Translations under genes and position numbers: made by a program
Notes under the pieces: model-generated
The model's input: only the letters and a program-made list of their open reading frames with translations
Told to the model about the DNA's origin: nothing
The model's database searches: none
DNA from: Marinobacter shengliensis
GTDB lineage: Bacteria; Pseudomonadota; Gammaproteobacteria; Pseudomonadales; Oleiphilaceae
Direction of reading: 5' to 3'
DNA length: 64,000 nucleotides
NCBI RefSeq assembly: GCF_003007715.1
Contig: NZ_PXNO01000021.1
Span: 1 to 64,000, forward strand
Shown: one piece after another, positions 8,522 through 17,764 of the stretch
How positions within the stretch are numbered: position 1 is the first letter of the stretch
Layout of the letters: each line of letters starts with the position of its first letter

Positions 8522-9742
8522 ATGCAGCCTGAACAACCAGAGCGAGGGAAAGAAACCGGCTGGAGTAGCAGTCAAAGCCCTTTGCGCCGTGCCCTGTCGG
8601 CCACCCTGGTGTACCTGGTGGCAGGTATCATCTGGATTACGTTTTCTGACCGGATGGTGGAGATCTGGTTTGCAGACCCCCGGTCCCTGTCAGCCATGCA
8701 AACCTGGAAAGGGTTTTTGTTTGTCGCGGTCACAGCGCTGGTGTTATTCACCGTTATGCTGCGCTTGCTCAGCAAGGATCGTTTGTTGCTGTCGCTCCAG
8801 CTGGACCAGCGGCGGGCGCTGCGCCAGAGGGAGCAGCAACTGCGGGTATTGATGGATAACCTCCCGGGCATGGCCTATCGTTGCCGGAACGACGACAGCT
8901 GGACCATGATGTTCGTTTCTGGTGGCTGTGAGCAGCTGACCGGTTATCTGCCCGACGACCTGATCAACAACAAGCTCGTCAGCTATGCCAGCCTGATGGA
9001 CCCGGATGCAATCGAACAGGTGTCCGAAGAGGTCGCCATTGCGGTGCGCAAAGGCCGGTCTTTTTCCCTGGAGTACGCTATTACCCGCAAAGACGGCCGT
9101 AAGGTGTGGGTCTGGGAGCGTGGCTGCGGTGTCGAGCACGAAGACGGCAGTGTTTTCCTGGAGGGGATAGTGCTGGATATCTCCGACCGCAAACAGCTGG
9201 AAACCGAGTTGGAGGAGATGGCCACCCGAGATCCTTTGACCGGCCTGCTCAACCGGCGGGAGTTCTCCAGAGTCCTGGAGGAAGAGTTGGAGCGCGCCCG
9301 CCGCTATGAACGTCCGATGGCGCTGCTATGGATTGATTTTGATCACTTCAAGGACATCAATGACAGCTGGGGCCACGCTGCTGGTGATACCGTGCTCTGT
9401 GCGGTGAGCGAGATCCTGACCGACCGGGTAAGAAGTGTCGATTCCGTCGGCCGGTTTGGTGGCGAGGAATTCGTTATTGTGCTGCCCGAAATGGATGTGG
9501 AGGGTGCCCGGGATACCGCCGAGCGTTTGCGCCAGCGGGTAGGTAACGCGCCGATACCGCTGGAGTCTGGCCACTCGGTGCCATTAACCATCAGCGTGGG
9601 TGTCGCGGTTTATCCTGTTCATGGTCACACAGTGGAAACACTTTGCAGCGCAGCGGACAAGGCGATGTATCAGGCCAAAATGCAGGGTCGCAACTGTGTG
9701 GCCATGGCGCAGCCGATCGAGCCGGTTCATAATGAAACCTGA
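8522..9742 (+). CDS. Membrane diguanylate cyclase with PAS domain
   Basis: 406 residues, start supported by AAGGAAG seven bases upstream. Two membrane segments (about 25-47 and 60-82) have only a short periplasmic loop. A PAS/PAC sensor domain (about 105-225, with ITRKDGRKVWVWERG) precedes a GGDEF domain. The active-site loop is GGEEF (313-317), competent for c-di-GMP synthesis, and the product-inhibition I-site RSVD (304-307) stands at the canonical five-residue distance. Transcribed divergently from the cytochrome operon, alone. The ligand of the PAS domain cannot be read from sequence. Confidence 0.92.
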   Translation: MQPEQPERGKETGWSSSQSPLRRALSATLVYLVAGIIWITFSDRMVEIWFADPRSLSAMQTWKGFLFVAVTALVLFTVMLRLLSKDRLLLSLQLDQRRALRQREQQLRVLMDNLPGMAYRCRNDDSWTMMFVSGGCEQLTGYLPDDLINNKLVSYASLMDPDAIEQVSEEVAIAVRKGRSFSLEYAITRKDGRKVWVWERGCGVEHEDGSVFLEGIVLDISDRKQLETELEEMATRDPLTGLLNRREFSRVLEEELERARRYERPMALLWIDFDHFKDINDSWGHAAGDTVLCAVSEILTDRVRSVDSVGRFGGEEFVIVLPEMDVEGARDTAERLRQRVGNAPIPLESGHSVPLTISVGVAVYPVHGHTVETLCSAADKAMYQAKMQGRNCVAMAQPIEPVHNET

Positions 9743-9816
9743 TAAAGGCTGAAATTTCGGCCCCAGCAAGTGTCCCGGGAGGGGCCAGTTCTCAATAACG
9801 ATAAAAGGCGTCCGTT

Positions 9817-11103
9817 ATGCATTCACTCGCCCGCCGTGCACTGCACACCTGCGATATTCCGGAAGACCTGACCTCTGTCACTTTCCGCAATCGTGACACC
9901 GAACACCCGGATCGGGTTGGTTTACCGCAGGACGCCGTGGAATCCGTATGGCGCAGTGTGGAGGGCTTGTACCGGACCGGTGTGCACCCGGGAATCCAGC
10001 TGTCGCTGCGCTACCGGGGCGAGCAGGTGCTGCATGGCGCCATGGGCCATACCCGGGGCAACGGCCCCCATGATCCGGCTGCCCTGCCCAGGCTGCCGAT
10101 GACCACGGAAACCCCGATCTGCTATTTCTCCGCATCCAAGGCGGTGACGGCGCTGCTGATGCACATGCTCGCAGAGCAGGGCCTGGTTAATCTGATGGAC
10201 CCGGTTTCCTACTACTGCCCGGAGTTTGCCAAGAACGGAAAGCGCACCATCACCGTGCACCAGATCCTCTCGCACCGGGGCGGTATTCCGGCGATTCCCC
10301 GTGAGACCCCCATAGACGTGCTCTGGGAGCGTGATGAAATCTGGCGCCTGCTGTGCGCTGCCAAACCGGTCGAGGTGGACGGCGCGAAGGTGGCTTACCA
10401 CGCCATTACCGGTGGCTTTGTGTTGCAGCGGGTCTTGGAGAAGGTCACGGGCGATACCATCGAAAATTATCTGGACCGGTACCTGCGCAAACCCATGGGT
10501 ATGAAGTGGTTCACTTACGGAATCGCTCCGGAGAAGCTGCACGAACTGGCCACCAATTATGCCACCGGCCCGACCCCGATGTTTCCGCTGTCGTGGATCG
10601 TCAGCCGGGCCCTGGGCGGAGACATTCGCACGGTGGAGAAAGTCACCAACGACCCGCGCTTCCAGGAGGCGGTCATACCCGCCGGTAATCTCTGTGGCAC
10701 CGCGGAGGAAATGGGCCGGTTCTTCCAGATGATGCTTAATGGCGGGGTCTGGAATGGTCAGCGAATTTGCAGTGAGTTAACCATCCGCCGTGCCATCCAT
10801 CAGTTCGGTTCATTGCAGATAGACCGAACCATGATGATCCCCATGCGCTTCAGCGCCGGCATGATGCTGGGCGGAAACCCGGTAGGGCTCTGGGGACAGC
10901 AGAGCCGTTATGCCTTTGGCCATGTCGGTCTGATCAACAAATTGTGTTGGGCGGACCCGGCCCGGGATATTTCCGTGAGCCTGCTCAACACCGGGTTTCC
11001 GATAGTGGGTCATCATTTACCGGCCCTGGCCAGATTTGTCTATACTGTGTGCAGGCAGTTCCCGGTGTTGCCGGAAAACAAGCGAAGGCTGGTGGCTGCC
11101 TGA
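9817..11103 (+). CDS. Beta-lactamase-fold serine hydrolase (EstB/class C-like)
   Basis: 428 residues of the serine beta-lactamase/penicillin-binding fold. The nucleophile motif SxxK is SASK in CYFSASKAVTALLMHML, the second motif is YHA in VAYHAITGG (Tyr kept), and the third is GHVGL in place of KTG. This set is typical of family VIII esterases and related lipases rather than true beta-lactamases. No signal peptide is evident, so a cytoplasmic esterase acting on lipid or secondary-metabolite esters is more likely than a resistance enzyme. Monocistronic. Confidence 0.85.
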   Translation: MHSLARRALHTCDIPEDLTSVTFRNRDTEHPDRVGLPQDAVESVWRSVEGLYRTGVHPGIQLSLRYRGEQVLHGAMGHTRGNGPHDPAALPRLPMTTETPICYFSASKAVTALLMHMLAEQGLVNLMDPVSYYCPEFAKNGKRTITVHQILSHRGGIPAIPRETPIDVLWERDEIWRLLCAAKPVEVDGAKVAYHAITGGFVLQRVLEKVTGDTIENYLDRYLRKPMGMKWFTYGIAPEKLHELATNYATGPTPMFPLSWIVSRALGGDIRTVEKVTNDPRFQEAVIPAGNLCGTAEEMGRFFQMMLNGGVWNGQRICSELTIRRAIHQFGSLQIDRTMMIPMRFSAGMMLGGNPVGLWGQQSRYAFGHVGLINKLCWADPARDISVSLLNTGFPIVGHHLPALARFVYTVCRQFPVLPENKRRLVAA

Positions 11104-11210
11104 GTCAGTAAAAGTGAAACCTTGTTCATTCTAATTGCACTTTGTCTGACAGTTCTGCAAAATCGGCATTCTGAAATGGATTATTCACCAGACTCAAAGG
11201 ATGAGGCACC

Positions 11211-11438
11211 ATGGACAAACCGGAACTTCCCCCGCCTGAACTTCAGCGTGTCAAGCTGGACCAGCACGACAGCGTACGCAGCCACGTACAACAGCAGGTA
11301 TGCGACGAGGTCCAGCGTCTGGAACGCCGTATCGAAACCCTGCGACTGACCAAAGCCCCCCATGCGGCCATCATGATCTCCACCTACGAGCGTATGATCA
11401 GCCGGAAGAAAGGCTTTCTGCAGAACTGGGACCTGTGA
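11211..11438 (+). CDS. Small charged protein of unknown function
   Basis: 75 residues with GATGAGG just upstream of the ATG. The middle (HVQQQVCDEVQRLERRIETLRLTK) is predicted to form one long amphipathic helix or coiled coil; no signal or membrane segment. I recognise no named family. It faces the lipoprotein gene on the opposite strand with two bases between stops. Confidence 0.65.
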   Translation: MDKPELPPPELQRVKLDQHDSVRSHVQQQVCDEVQRLERRIETLRLTKAPHAAIMISTYERMISRKKGFLQNWDL

Positions 11439-11440
11439 GC

Positions 11441-12517
11441 CTATTTGCGGGTTGAGGCCGACGCTGCGTTCCAGGTGGCGATGGCGAGATCTTCGCTCTG
11501 GTAGACGCAGTTATCGGGATTCTGCTTTGTTGCATCGTCGTCTTCCGCCCCGTCGTCCGGTACACGGGCAGGCTCGCCATCCGAGGTGTAGATATGCACG
11601 GTATCCATGGCGTAGTTGATCTCAACGCGCAGGCAGTCTGGCGGCGTGTTATCCGCACCGTACCGGCTCAGGTCTATGACCGTCTGCTCGGTATTCTTGA
11701 TGAACAGTGTGTCGAGTTGGGCGTCGGTTACAAAGGTTTGGCGTAGTTCAATGCCCCCGTGATTCCGGCTGACGTAATCGGCGGTGGCATACTCCGGCTG
11801 GTTGTAGCCACTGGCAACAAACTGCAAGGCGTCAAAGCGGGAACCGGCCAGCACGCTCAGCAGCTCCGGCTGCTCTTCCCTGACATCATCGTTGACGCTT
11901 CGGGCCACATACTGAATGGTCCGATAGACCTTTTCGGTAAGGTCACTGCCTTCGGGACCCTCCGGCAGATATCGCCAATCGAGGGTCTGGTAGTTCCATT
12001 CGTAGTCGTTCAGGGGCTGGAGACTGAAGGACGCCGCCTGGTCGGTAAAGCGGATACGGGCGCCGGCACTGCGGGTGTTGTAGTTGCCGGCCTGGGACAG
12101 CGCGATGCGATCCCGGATATAGCGCCGGCCTTCATCAAAGTTGGTAATACCGCCCACGCTGATCACCTGGTTCATCAGGTCCAGCGGGTTACGCACCCGG
12201 GTATAGTCCTGGCCGGTGTCGTCTGGCTGTGCACCGATGAAGATATCGATATGCCGCCGGATTTCTTCCACCGTAGCCAGGTGGTCCTCGTTGTCGGCGT
12301 CGTCGCCAGTGGGTTGTATGCTTTGGTAGAAATCGCTGAACCGGGTGAAGCTGAGGGTATCCGGCGCCTGCTCGGTGTTGGTCAGGTCAAAGGTTGAGAA
12401 CACCAGTTCAACATTGGTTGCCGGGTTGAACGCGGAGGAACCGGTGCTTTCCATCCGGCACCCCGACAGGGTAAGGACGGACAGGGAAACAGCAACAAAA
12501 AGGCAGGAATGTCTCAT
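11441..12517 (-). CDS. Predicted lipoprotein of unknown function
   Basis: 358 residues from MRHSCLFVAVSLSVLTLSGC; the lipobox LSGC predicts a lipid-anchored envelope protein. An upstream alternative start at 12592 would add 25 residues ahead of the signal and is rejected. The mature part is acidic, with no recognised domain; a repetitive Asp/Glu patch (DDGAEDDDATK) lies near the C-terminus. It is divergent from the hybrid kinase gene, about 100 bases away, so shared control is possible but not shown. Confidence 0.72.
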   Translation of the reverse strand: MRHSCLFVAVSLSVLTLSGCRMESTGSSAFNPATNVELVFSTFDLTNTEQAPDTLSFTRFSDFYQSIQPTGDDADNEDHLATVEEIRRHIDIFIGAQPDDTGQDYTRVRNPLDLMNQVISVGGITNFDEGRRYIRDRIALSQAGNYNTRSAGARIRFTDQAASFSLQPLNDYEWNYQTLDWRYLPEGPEGSDLTEKVYRTIQYVARSVNDDVREEQPELLSVLAGSRFDALQFVASGYNQPEYATADYVSRNHGGIELRQTFVTDAQLDTLFIKNTEQTVIDLSRYGADNTPPDCLRVEINYAMDTVHIYTSDGEPARVPDDGAEDDDATKQNPDNCVYQSEDLAIATWNAASASTRK

Positions 12518-12618
12518 TTCAGGTGGCCCCGGGGTGCGAAAAAACGGGTGAAAGGCTAAAGTGACTTGTGCTGACAATAAACGATAAAGCACGCAGCTAC
12601 CCGCGCGGAGATCACATT

Positions 12619-15600
12619 TTGCAGCAACGGTTTTACGAAACGCTCAACCGGGTGCTCGTCGCCCTGTTGATGCTGGTTGTTGTTTCCCTGCCATCTCTGG
12701 TACAGGCGAAAAGCGCCTGTCCCGCCGGGTCGGTGGTGCTGGAAAGTACGACCAGCAGTGTGCGTAATCTCGATGGCTGTATCTGGTATCTGGAAGATGC
12801 TGGCCATGAGCTGGTCATTGACGACATCCTGGCCATGCCGGACGAGCAGTTCAGCCTGCACCGGGGGGGCGTGCTCAATTTCGGTTATACCGACTCGGCC
12901 TACTGGACCCGTTTTGATTTGACCACCCGCGGCAGCCAGGTTGCCAGCAACTGGATACTGGAACTGGCGCTGCCACTGGTGGATGAAGTCTGGCTGTATC
13001 TGGTGCGTGACGGTCGTGTGGTTGAACAGCGCCGTGCGGGCTACCTCGATAACTGGGACGACCGGGATCTGGCCGTGCCCAACCCGACCTTCCGTCTGCA
13101 GTTGTTGCCCGATGCCACCACCACCGTGTATCTGCGAACCACAACCACCAATACCTTCAGGTTGCCAGTAACACTCTGGCACCCGGACAGTTACATTGAG
13201 AAAGTCTCCATCGATGAAGCGGTCAGGGGCGTGCTGTTGGGGGCCATCCTGGCCATCCTCGCCTATAACCTGTTTGTTGCTGTGTCAGTCCGGGAACGCA
13301 GCAACATCTATTATGTGCTGTACCTGGTCTGCGCGGCGGTGTTTATCGGCACCGAACAGGTGCACGGGGTTCAGTTGCTGGACAACCGGCCACCGATTCT
13401 GGACAAGGCCTACCTGCATTTTCAGATCATCCTGACCTGGTTCTTCGGGTTGCTGATGGCCCGTTCTCTGCTCGAGACCCAACAGCGCTCCCCGGACCTG
13501 GACCAGGTCATCCGCCTGTGCCTGTATTCGGTGACGGCCACCTTCGTGTTGTCGTTCTTCATGCCCTACTCGGTGGCGATGGAATGGATTGTGGTGGGGT
13601 CCATTCTGTTGAGCCTGATCCTGATTGTGGTCAGTTACCTGTCATGGCGCTATTACAACCCGGCGGCCCGGTCCTACTTCTTTGCCTGGACCATGGCGCT
13701 GATCGGTTTTGGGATCTATGCCCTGACGGTCATGGGGTATCTGCCGCTGAATACCTTTACCACCTATGCGCCCCAATTCGGCCTGGTGGCCCAGATCATT
13801 CTGTTTTCCTTTGCCCTTGCCGATCGTATCAAGCAGGTTCAGGGCGAAGCGCTGGCCTGGAACCAGCGGGCACTGGCTAATCTCCAGCGCTACCAGTCTC
13901 TGTTTGATAACGCCATTGAAGGGGTCTTCCAGATGTCGCCAGACCGGCGCTTTGTCACCGCCAATCCGGCGATGGCCGAGTTGCTGGGCTACAGCAGCAG
14001 CCGCGAGTTACTGCAGGACAACCCGGATGTGCTGGAAACCTGCATTGCTGATGACCGGCTGCGGCGCCTGGTGGTAGAGCAACTGGAAGTCCGGGGCATG
14101 GTCAAGGGTATTGAAGCCCGCTATTTCACCCGCAGTGGTGTTGAACGCTGGGCCACCATCTCGTTGCACACGGCCTACGATCTGGATGGCGAGCCCATGC
14201 ACCTTGAAGGTACCTGCATTGATGCGACCGAGAGCCACCAGCGCCAGCGAATCGAGCGGGAGCGTGAGCAGGAGCGCCTGGAGAAAGAGCTGGCCCGACA
14301 CTCAGCCCAGGCCAAGAGCCAGTTTTTGGCCAACATGAGCCATGAGATCCGGACACCGCTGGCAGCCATTATCGGGTATGGCGAAACCCTGCTGGACCCA
14401 GACCTTGATGAGCGGGAGAAACGCAGCAGTGCCGAGACTGTCGTGCGCAGTGGCCGACATCTGCTGGAGTTGGTCAACGACATCCTTGACCACTCGAAGA
14501 TCGATGCCAACAAGCTCGATGTCGATGTGGTACCGGTCATGCTGCCGGATTTGCTGGATGAGATTCGCGCCTTTTTCGAACCCCGGGCCCGGGAAAAGGG
14601 CTTGGAATTCACCATTATCTGCGACTTTCCCCTGCCCGAGCAGATCCTGACCGACCCAACCCGGTTTCGGCAGATCATCATTAACCTGTGTGGAAATGCG
14701 CTTAAATTCACCGAAAAAGGCACAATTTCTCTTATTTTGCGCTGTGACCGAGAGGCCGAAACCCTCTGTGCCCGGGTTGTGGACACCGGCATTGGCATGA
14801 AACCGGAGCAACTGGAGCGGCTGTTTGATCCCTTCGCCCAGGGCAGCACGGCTATCTCCCGGCAATACGGCGGGACGGGGTTGGGACTCAGCATTTCCCG
14901 CCGGCTGGCCGAGTTGCTTGGCGGCAGTATCCGGGTATCCAGTACCTACGGTGAGGGCAGTGAGTTTGACGTCTGCATTCGCACCGGCGACCTTGCCGAC
15001 GTTCATTTTCTGCGTGACGCCTCGGAGTTGAACCAGCGCCGACGGGGTATTGCCACGGTGTTGGCCCCCAGGCTCAAAGGCCGGATTCTGTGTGCTGAAG
15101 ATAACGACGTTAATCGACGCCTGGTATCCATGCTGGTAGACAGAACCGGTGCCGAGCTGGTGCACGTCAGTAACGGAGCCGAGGCGCTGGAATTGGCTAG
15201 CCGGGAGCGTTTTGACCTGATTCTGATGGACATCCAGATGCCGGTGATGAACGGCCGGGATGCCACTCAGGCGTTGAGAGAAGCCGGGGTAAATACCCCA
15301 ATCATCGCCCTGACAGCCAACGTAATGACGGAAGACATTGCCGAGTACCGGCTGGCGGGCTGTAACGAGCATCTGGCCAAGCCCATCGACAAACAACGCT
15401 TCTACGAGGTGCTGGCCCGGTACCTGACGGTTTGCCCTGAGGACTATCAGGGCGATACGCGCCAGTACTCGGGTAAGGTGCTGGTTGCCGAAGATAACGA
15501 CGACAATCGTTTGTTGGTTGAGCGGATATTGCGGCGCTTTGGTGTTGAGCCGGTTCCGGTCGCCAGTGGCGATCTGGCCGTCCGGCTTGCGCTGGCTGAC

Positions 15601-16161
15601 ACTGTGCACCTGGTCCTCATGGATCGGCACATGCCGGAAATGGACGGTGTAGCCGCCACCCGCCTGCTGCGCCAGGCCGGGTTCCGCCGCCCGATCATTG
15701 CCTTCACGGCCGGGGATCAGACCGAGAACGATGCTCTGCTGGCGGCGGGCTGTGATGGGGTGCTGAACAAACCGATCGACCAGTCGCATTTGCAGGCCAT
15801 TCTCGAACGGTACCTGGTGGCGTCACCGGCCTCAGCGGTCACCTCCGATGATATGGCGCATTTGGTGCCCCGGTTTCTGGGCGGGCTTGAGGATCGGCGT
15901 GAACGCATGCGTGTGGCATTCCGGGCCAGGGATGCGAGCGCACTACAGATGGAAAGCCACCAGATCAAAGGCACGGCCGGTGCCATGGGCTACCCCTTGA
16001 TGACGCGCCAGGCGACCAGCCTGGAAAATCGGTTGAGGGAAAATCCGCCGGATTGGGCGCGAATCGGCAGGGAGCTCAGAACTCTGGACGAGATGATTGA
16101 ACGGGCGCTGCAGGGAGCGCCAGATGAGCGGGAAACAACACAGGAACAGGCCAATGACTGA
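12619..16161 (+). CDS. 7TMR-DISM hybrid sensor histidine kinase (PAS-HisKA-HATPase-REC-REC-Hpt)
   Basis: About 1,180 residues. The TTG at 12619 is favoured because GGAG stands 8 bases upstream and it gives a clean signal peptide (ending SLVQA); a GTG at 12568 is the alternative. Order: periplasmic 7TMR-DISMED2-like sensor domain (~30-190), seven membrane helices (~200-405), PAS (~425-535), HisKA with H near 575 (FLANMSHEIRTPLA), HATPase (NALKFTEKG, GGTGLGLSI), two receivers with phospho-Asp in LILMDIQMP and LVLMDRHMP, and Hpt histidine in ESHQIKGTAGAMG. A BarA-like phosphorelay architecture. It overlaps the next gene by 8 bases and probably signals to the receiver at 16728. Confidence 0.94.
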   Translation: MQQRFYETLNRVLVALLMLVVVSLPSLVQAKSACPAGSVVLESTTSSVRNLDGCIWYLEDAGHELVIDDILAMPDEQFSLHRGGVLNFGYTDSAYWTRFDLTTRGSQVASNWILELALPLVDEVWLYLVRDGRVVEQRRAGYLDNWDDRDLAVPNPTFRLQLLPDATTTVYLRTTTTNTFRLPVTLWHPDSYIEKVSIDEAVRGVLLGAILAILAYNLFVAVSVRERSNIYYVLYLVCAAVFIGTEQVHGVQLLDNRPPILDKAYLHFQIILTWFFGLLMARSLLETQQRSPDLDQVIRLCLYSVTATFVLSFFMPYSVAMEWIVVGSILLSLILIVVSYLSWRYYNPAARSYFFAWTMALIGFGIYALTVMGYLPLNTFTTYAPQFGLVAQIILFSFALADRIKQVQGEALAWNQRALANLQRYQSLFDNAIEGVFQMSPDRRFVTANPAMAELLGYSSSRELLQDNPDVLETCIADDRLRRLVVEQLEVRGMVKGIEARYFTRSGVERWATISLHTAYDLDGEPMHLEGTCIDATESHQRQRIEREREQERLEKELARHSAQAKSQFLANMSHEIRTPLAAIIGYGETLLDPDLDEREKRSSAETVVRSGRHLLELVNDILDHSKIDANKLDVDVVPVMLPDLLDEIRAFFEPRAREKGLEFTIICDFPLPEQILTDPTRFRQIIINLCGNALKFTEKGTISLILRCDREAETLCARVVDTGIGMKPEQLERLFDPFAQGSTAISRQYGGTGLGLSISRRLAELLGGSIRVSSTYGEGSEFDVCIRTGDLADVHFLRDASELNQRRRGIATVLAPRLKGRILCAEDNDVNRRLVSMLVDRTGAELVHVSNGAEALELASRERFDLILMDIQMPVMNGRDATQALREAGVNTPIIALTANVMTEDIAEYRLAGCNEHLAKPIDKQRFYEVLARYLTVCPEDYQGDTRQYSGKVLVAEDNDDNRLLVERILRRFGVEPVPVASGDLAVRLALADTVHLVLMDRHMPEMDGVAATRLLRQAGFRRPIIAFTAGDQTENDALLAAGCDGVLNKPIDQSHLQAILERYLVASPASAVTSDDMAHLVPRFLGGLEDRRERMRVAFRARDASALQMESHQIKGTAGAMGYPLMTRQATSLENRLRENPPDWARIGRELRTLDEMIERALQGAPDERETTQEQAND

Positions 16162-16699
16162 AAACCGACAGCAACAGGAACAGTATTCCCTCAGCATGAT
16201 GTATGGTACCTACGCCGACGTTCTGTTCGTGCTGTTTCCGTTTCTGGTGATTGCCATGCAGCGGTTGTGGGATGGCAATCTTTACCAGACGCTGATGCGC
16301 CCGGACCTGAGCATCGCGGCGGCGATACTGGCGGGTCTGGCCATTGGCAAATTTGTGCTTGGCCTGGTGACCAATCGAGAGCTTGGGCGTTACAAAGAGC
16401 GTATTGTGTTCTTTATTGCCTTGACGTTGTTCGTGGTGCTGGGCCCGGCGATTATCCTGATACTGAGTATCACAGCCAACGCACAGGTCCCGGGATTTGT
16501 GGCGTTTGTGCAGCCGGTCTTGTTGATTGTGGCCATTTCGCTCTACACCACGGCGGTGAGCATCGCCAATATTCTGGTGCGTACCAACCAGGGGCCGTCA
16601 GGGGCGGAGGTGTCTGAAGCCACGTCGCCGTCGAAAGATGGTCGTCCCCGGCCCGCGCCCCTGGATTTGCCCAGACGAACCGGCAACGATGGCTACTGA
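16154..16699 (+). CDS. Integral membrane protein linked to the hybrid kinase
   Basis: 181 residues from MTENRQQQEQYS; the ATG overlaps the end of the kinase gene (translational coupling). Four hydrophobic segments (about 18-36, 52-70, 82-104 and 112-133) and a Pro/Arg-rich cytoplasmic tail. No known family recognised. Its place between kinase and response regulator suggests an accessory role in sensing. Confidence 0.75.
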   Translation: MTENRQQQEQYSLSMMYGTYADVLFVLFPFLVIAMQRLWDGNLYQTLMRPDLSIAAAILAGLAIGKFVLGLVTNRELGRYKERIVFFIALTLFVVLGPAIILILSITANAQVPGFVAFVQPVLLIVAISLYTTAVSIANILVRTNQGPSGAEVSEATSPSKDGRPRPAPLDLPRRTGNDGY

Positions 16700-16727
16700 T
16701 CGGAGCGGATAATACAGGAGACAATGG

Positions 16728-17141
16728 ATGACGGATCTGAGAATACTGGTAGTGGAAGATGAGCCCGTGATGCGGGAGCGGTTGGTTGAAATGCTCTACA
16801 AGGCGGGGGCGACGCAGGTGGCTGAATGCCCGGATGCGGCCTCGGCCCGGGCGGCTTTCGATGCCAGCGAGTGCCATATTGTTCTGCTGGATCTGGGTTT
16901 GCCGGATGGAGATGGTCATGAGCTAATGACGCGCTTCAAGCAGATTCGGGAGGATCAGCATATCGTGCTGGTCACCGCCGATGACTCCATTGAAAGCATT
17001 CAGCGGGCAATCAGTGCCGGTGCCAATGGTTATGTGGTCAAGCCCTACTCCCAGGAAAAAATTCACGATGTGGTGAATAACTACGCCATCGTGCATGGCG
17101 GCGATATGGCGATGATGCAGGGGCTGAACCGGCGCCACTGA
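16728..17141 (+). CDS. Single-domain response regulator (CheY-like)
   Basis: 137 residues, all receiver: acidic pocket VVEDEP, phospho-acceptor Asp in IVLLDLGLPDGDG, Thr in LVTADD and Lys in VVKPYS. There is no output domain; the short tail (YAIVHGGDMAMMQG) is unlike DNA-binding domains. Third gene of the kinase operon, 28 bases downstream. Likely a shuttle or protein-interaction regulator at the end of the phosphorelay. Confidence 0.9.
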   Translation: MTDLRILVVEDEPVMRERLVEMLYKAGATQVAECPDAASARAAFDASECHIVLLDLGLPDGDGHELMTRFKQIREDQHIVLVTADDSIESIQRAISAGANGYVVKPYSQEKIHDVVNNYAIVHGGDMAMMQGLNRRH

Positions 17142-17166
17142 CCGGTTCAGCACAGCATCGGAGTGT

Positions 17167-17439
17167 TCAGGCAACCTGGCGTGCAATCCAGGAGTTATAA
17201 CGGGTGGCCAGGGCACGCACGTAACGCGCTTCGGATCCATCCAGATTGCTAAGAACCCCTTTGAAAATCCAGCCTCGTTCATACAGGCCCAGCACCCGCT
17301 GTTCGTCATCCAGGTTGACACGCTGATTCAGTTTCTTGCAAATCGCATCCAGCAGCGGCAGCTTTTCCGGGCGCTTGATCGGAGCCTGACGATTGCTGAT
17401 CGGCTGATTGGCTGCACGGGTTGTCGGATGTCTTCTCAT
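17167..17439 (-). CDS. Small basic protein of unknown function
   Basis: 90 residues from MRRHPTTRAANQP; AAGGAG stands 8 bases upstream, which fixes this start over an in-frame one at 17475. The N-terminal third is basic and disordered-looking, the rest (LPLLDAICKKLNQRVNLDDEQRVLGLYERGW) looks alpha-helical. No recognised family. It lies downstream of the mini-ORF on the same strand but behind that gene's terminator, so it has its own promoter. Confidence 0.65.
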   Translation of the reverse strand: MRRHPTTRAANQPISNRQAPIKRPEKLPLLDAICKKLNQRVNLDDEQRVLGLYERGWIFKGVLSNLDGSEARYVRALATRYNSWIARQVA

Positions 17440-17470
17440 GATGTTCTCCTTGTCGTTTTGCGGCTGCAAA

Positions 17471-17506
17471 AACAAAAAACCCCGGGGCCTGAGGCAACCG
17501 GGGTTT
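17471..17506 (-). terminator. Rho-independent terminator downstream of the mini-ORF
   Basis: Read on the minus strand: AACCCCGG, loop TTGCCTCAGG, CCCCGGGGTT and then a T-rich run TTTTGTTTTTG. A textbook terminator located 55 bases after the 29-codon ORF at 17561-17650. Confidence 0.75.
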
Positions 17507-17560
17507 GGCAGAGAAGCTGCCCCGGTCGCCGCAATGGCTCCCGGGACTGACCGAAAGCCG

Positions 17561-17650
17561 TTAGATGTCTTTCACCATGGCGCGCACAGACTGCCCGTGA
17601 CGGCAACCGGTGGCGGAGTAAGCGGTGGTCTTGGTAATCATCCTGGTCAT
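17561..17650 (-). CDS. 29-residue mini-protein candidate
   Basis: The reading frame encodes MTRMITKTTAYSATGCRHGQ followed by SVRAMVKDI and TAA. An AGAG ribosome site lies 6-9 bases before the ATG, a promoter-like TTGCAA...TACACT with 16-base spacing lies just upstream, and a strong terminator follows. Promoter, ribosome site, ORF and terminator together make a transcribed small gene likely. The single Cys-Arg-His (CRHG) and the basic charge could suit RNA, metal or membrane binding; no function is known to me. Confidence 0.55.
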   Translation of the reverse strand: MTRMITKTTAYSATGCRHGQSVRAMVKDI

Positions 17651-17671
17651 ATCAGCTCTTTGGATTCGGTT

Positions 17672-17700
17672 CACTTACCAGTGTATAGGCAATTGGCCGG
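17672..17700 (-). promoter_or_regulatory. Promoter candidate for the mini-ORF
   Basis: Minus strand TTGCAA, 16-base spacer, TACACT (overlapping TATACA), about 22 bases before the mini-ORF start. Good match to a sigma-70 promoter. Confidence 0.4.
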
Positions 17701-17764
17701 TTTGCAATAGCCCCGGTGATTCGGCAAACCCGTACAGACGTGGCGAAGGTCGATCGGGATAATT

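Noticed and set aside
9817-11103. Antibiotic-resistance beta-lactamase
   Set aside because: No signal peptide and HVG in place of KTG; esterase-type member is likelier.
14302-15789. 495-codon minus-strand frame inside the hybrid kinase
   Set aside because: Antisense to receivers and kinase core whose motifs are intact; no ribosome site.
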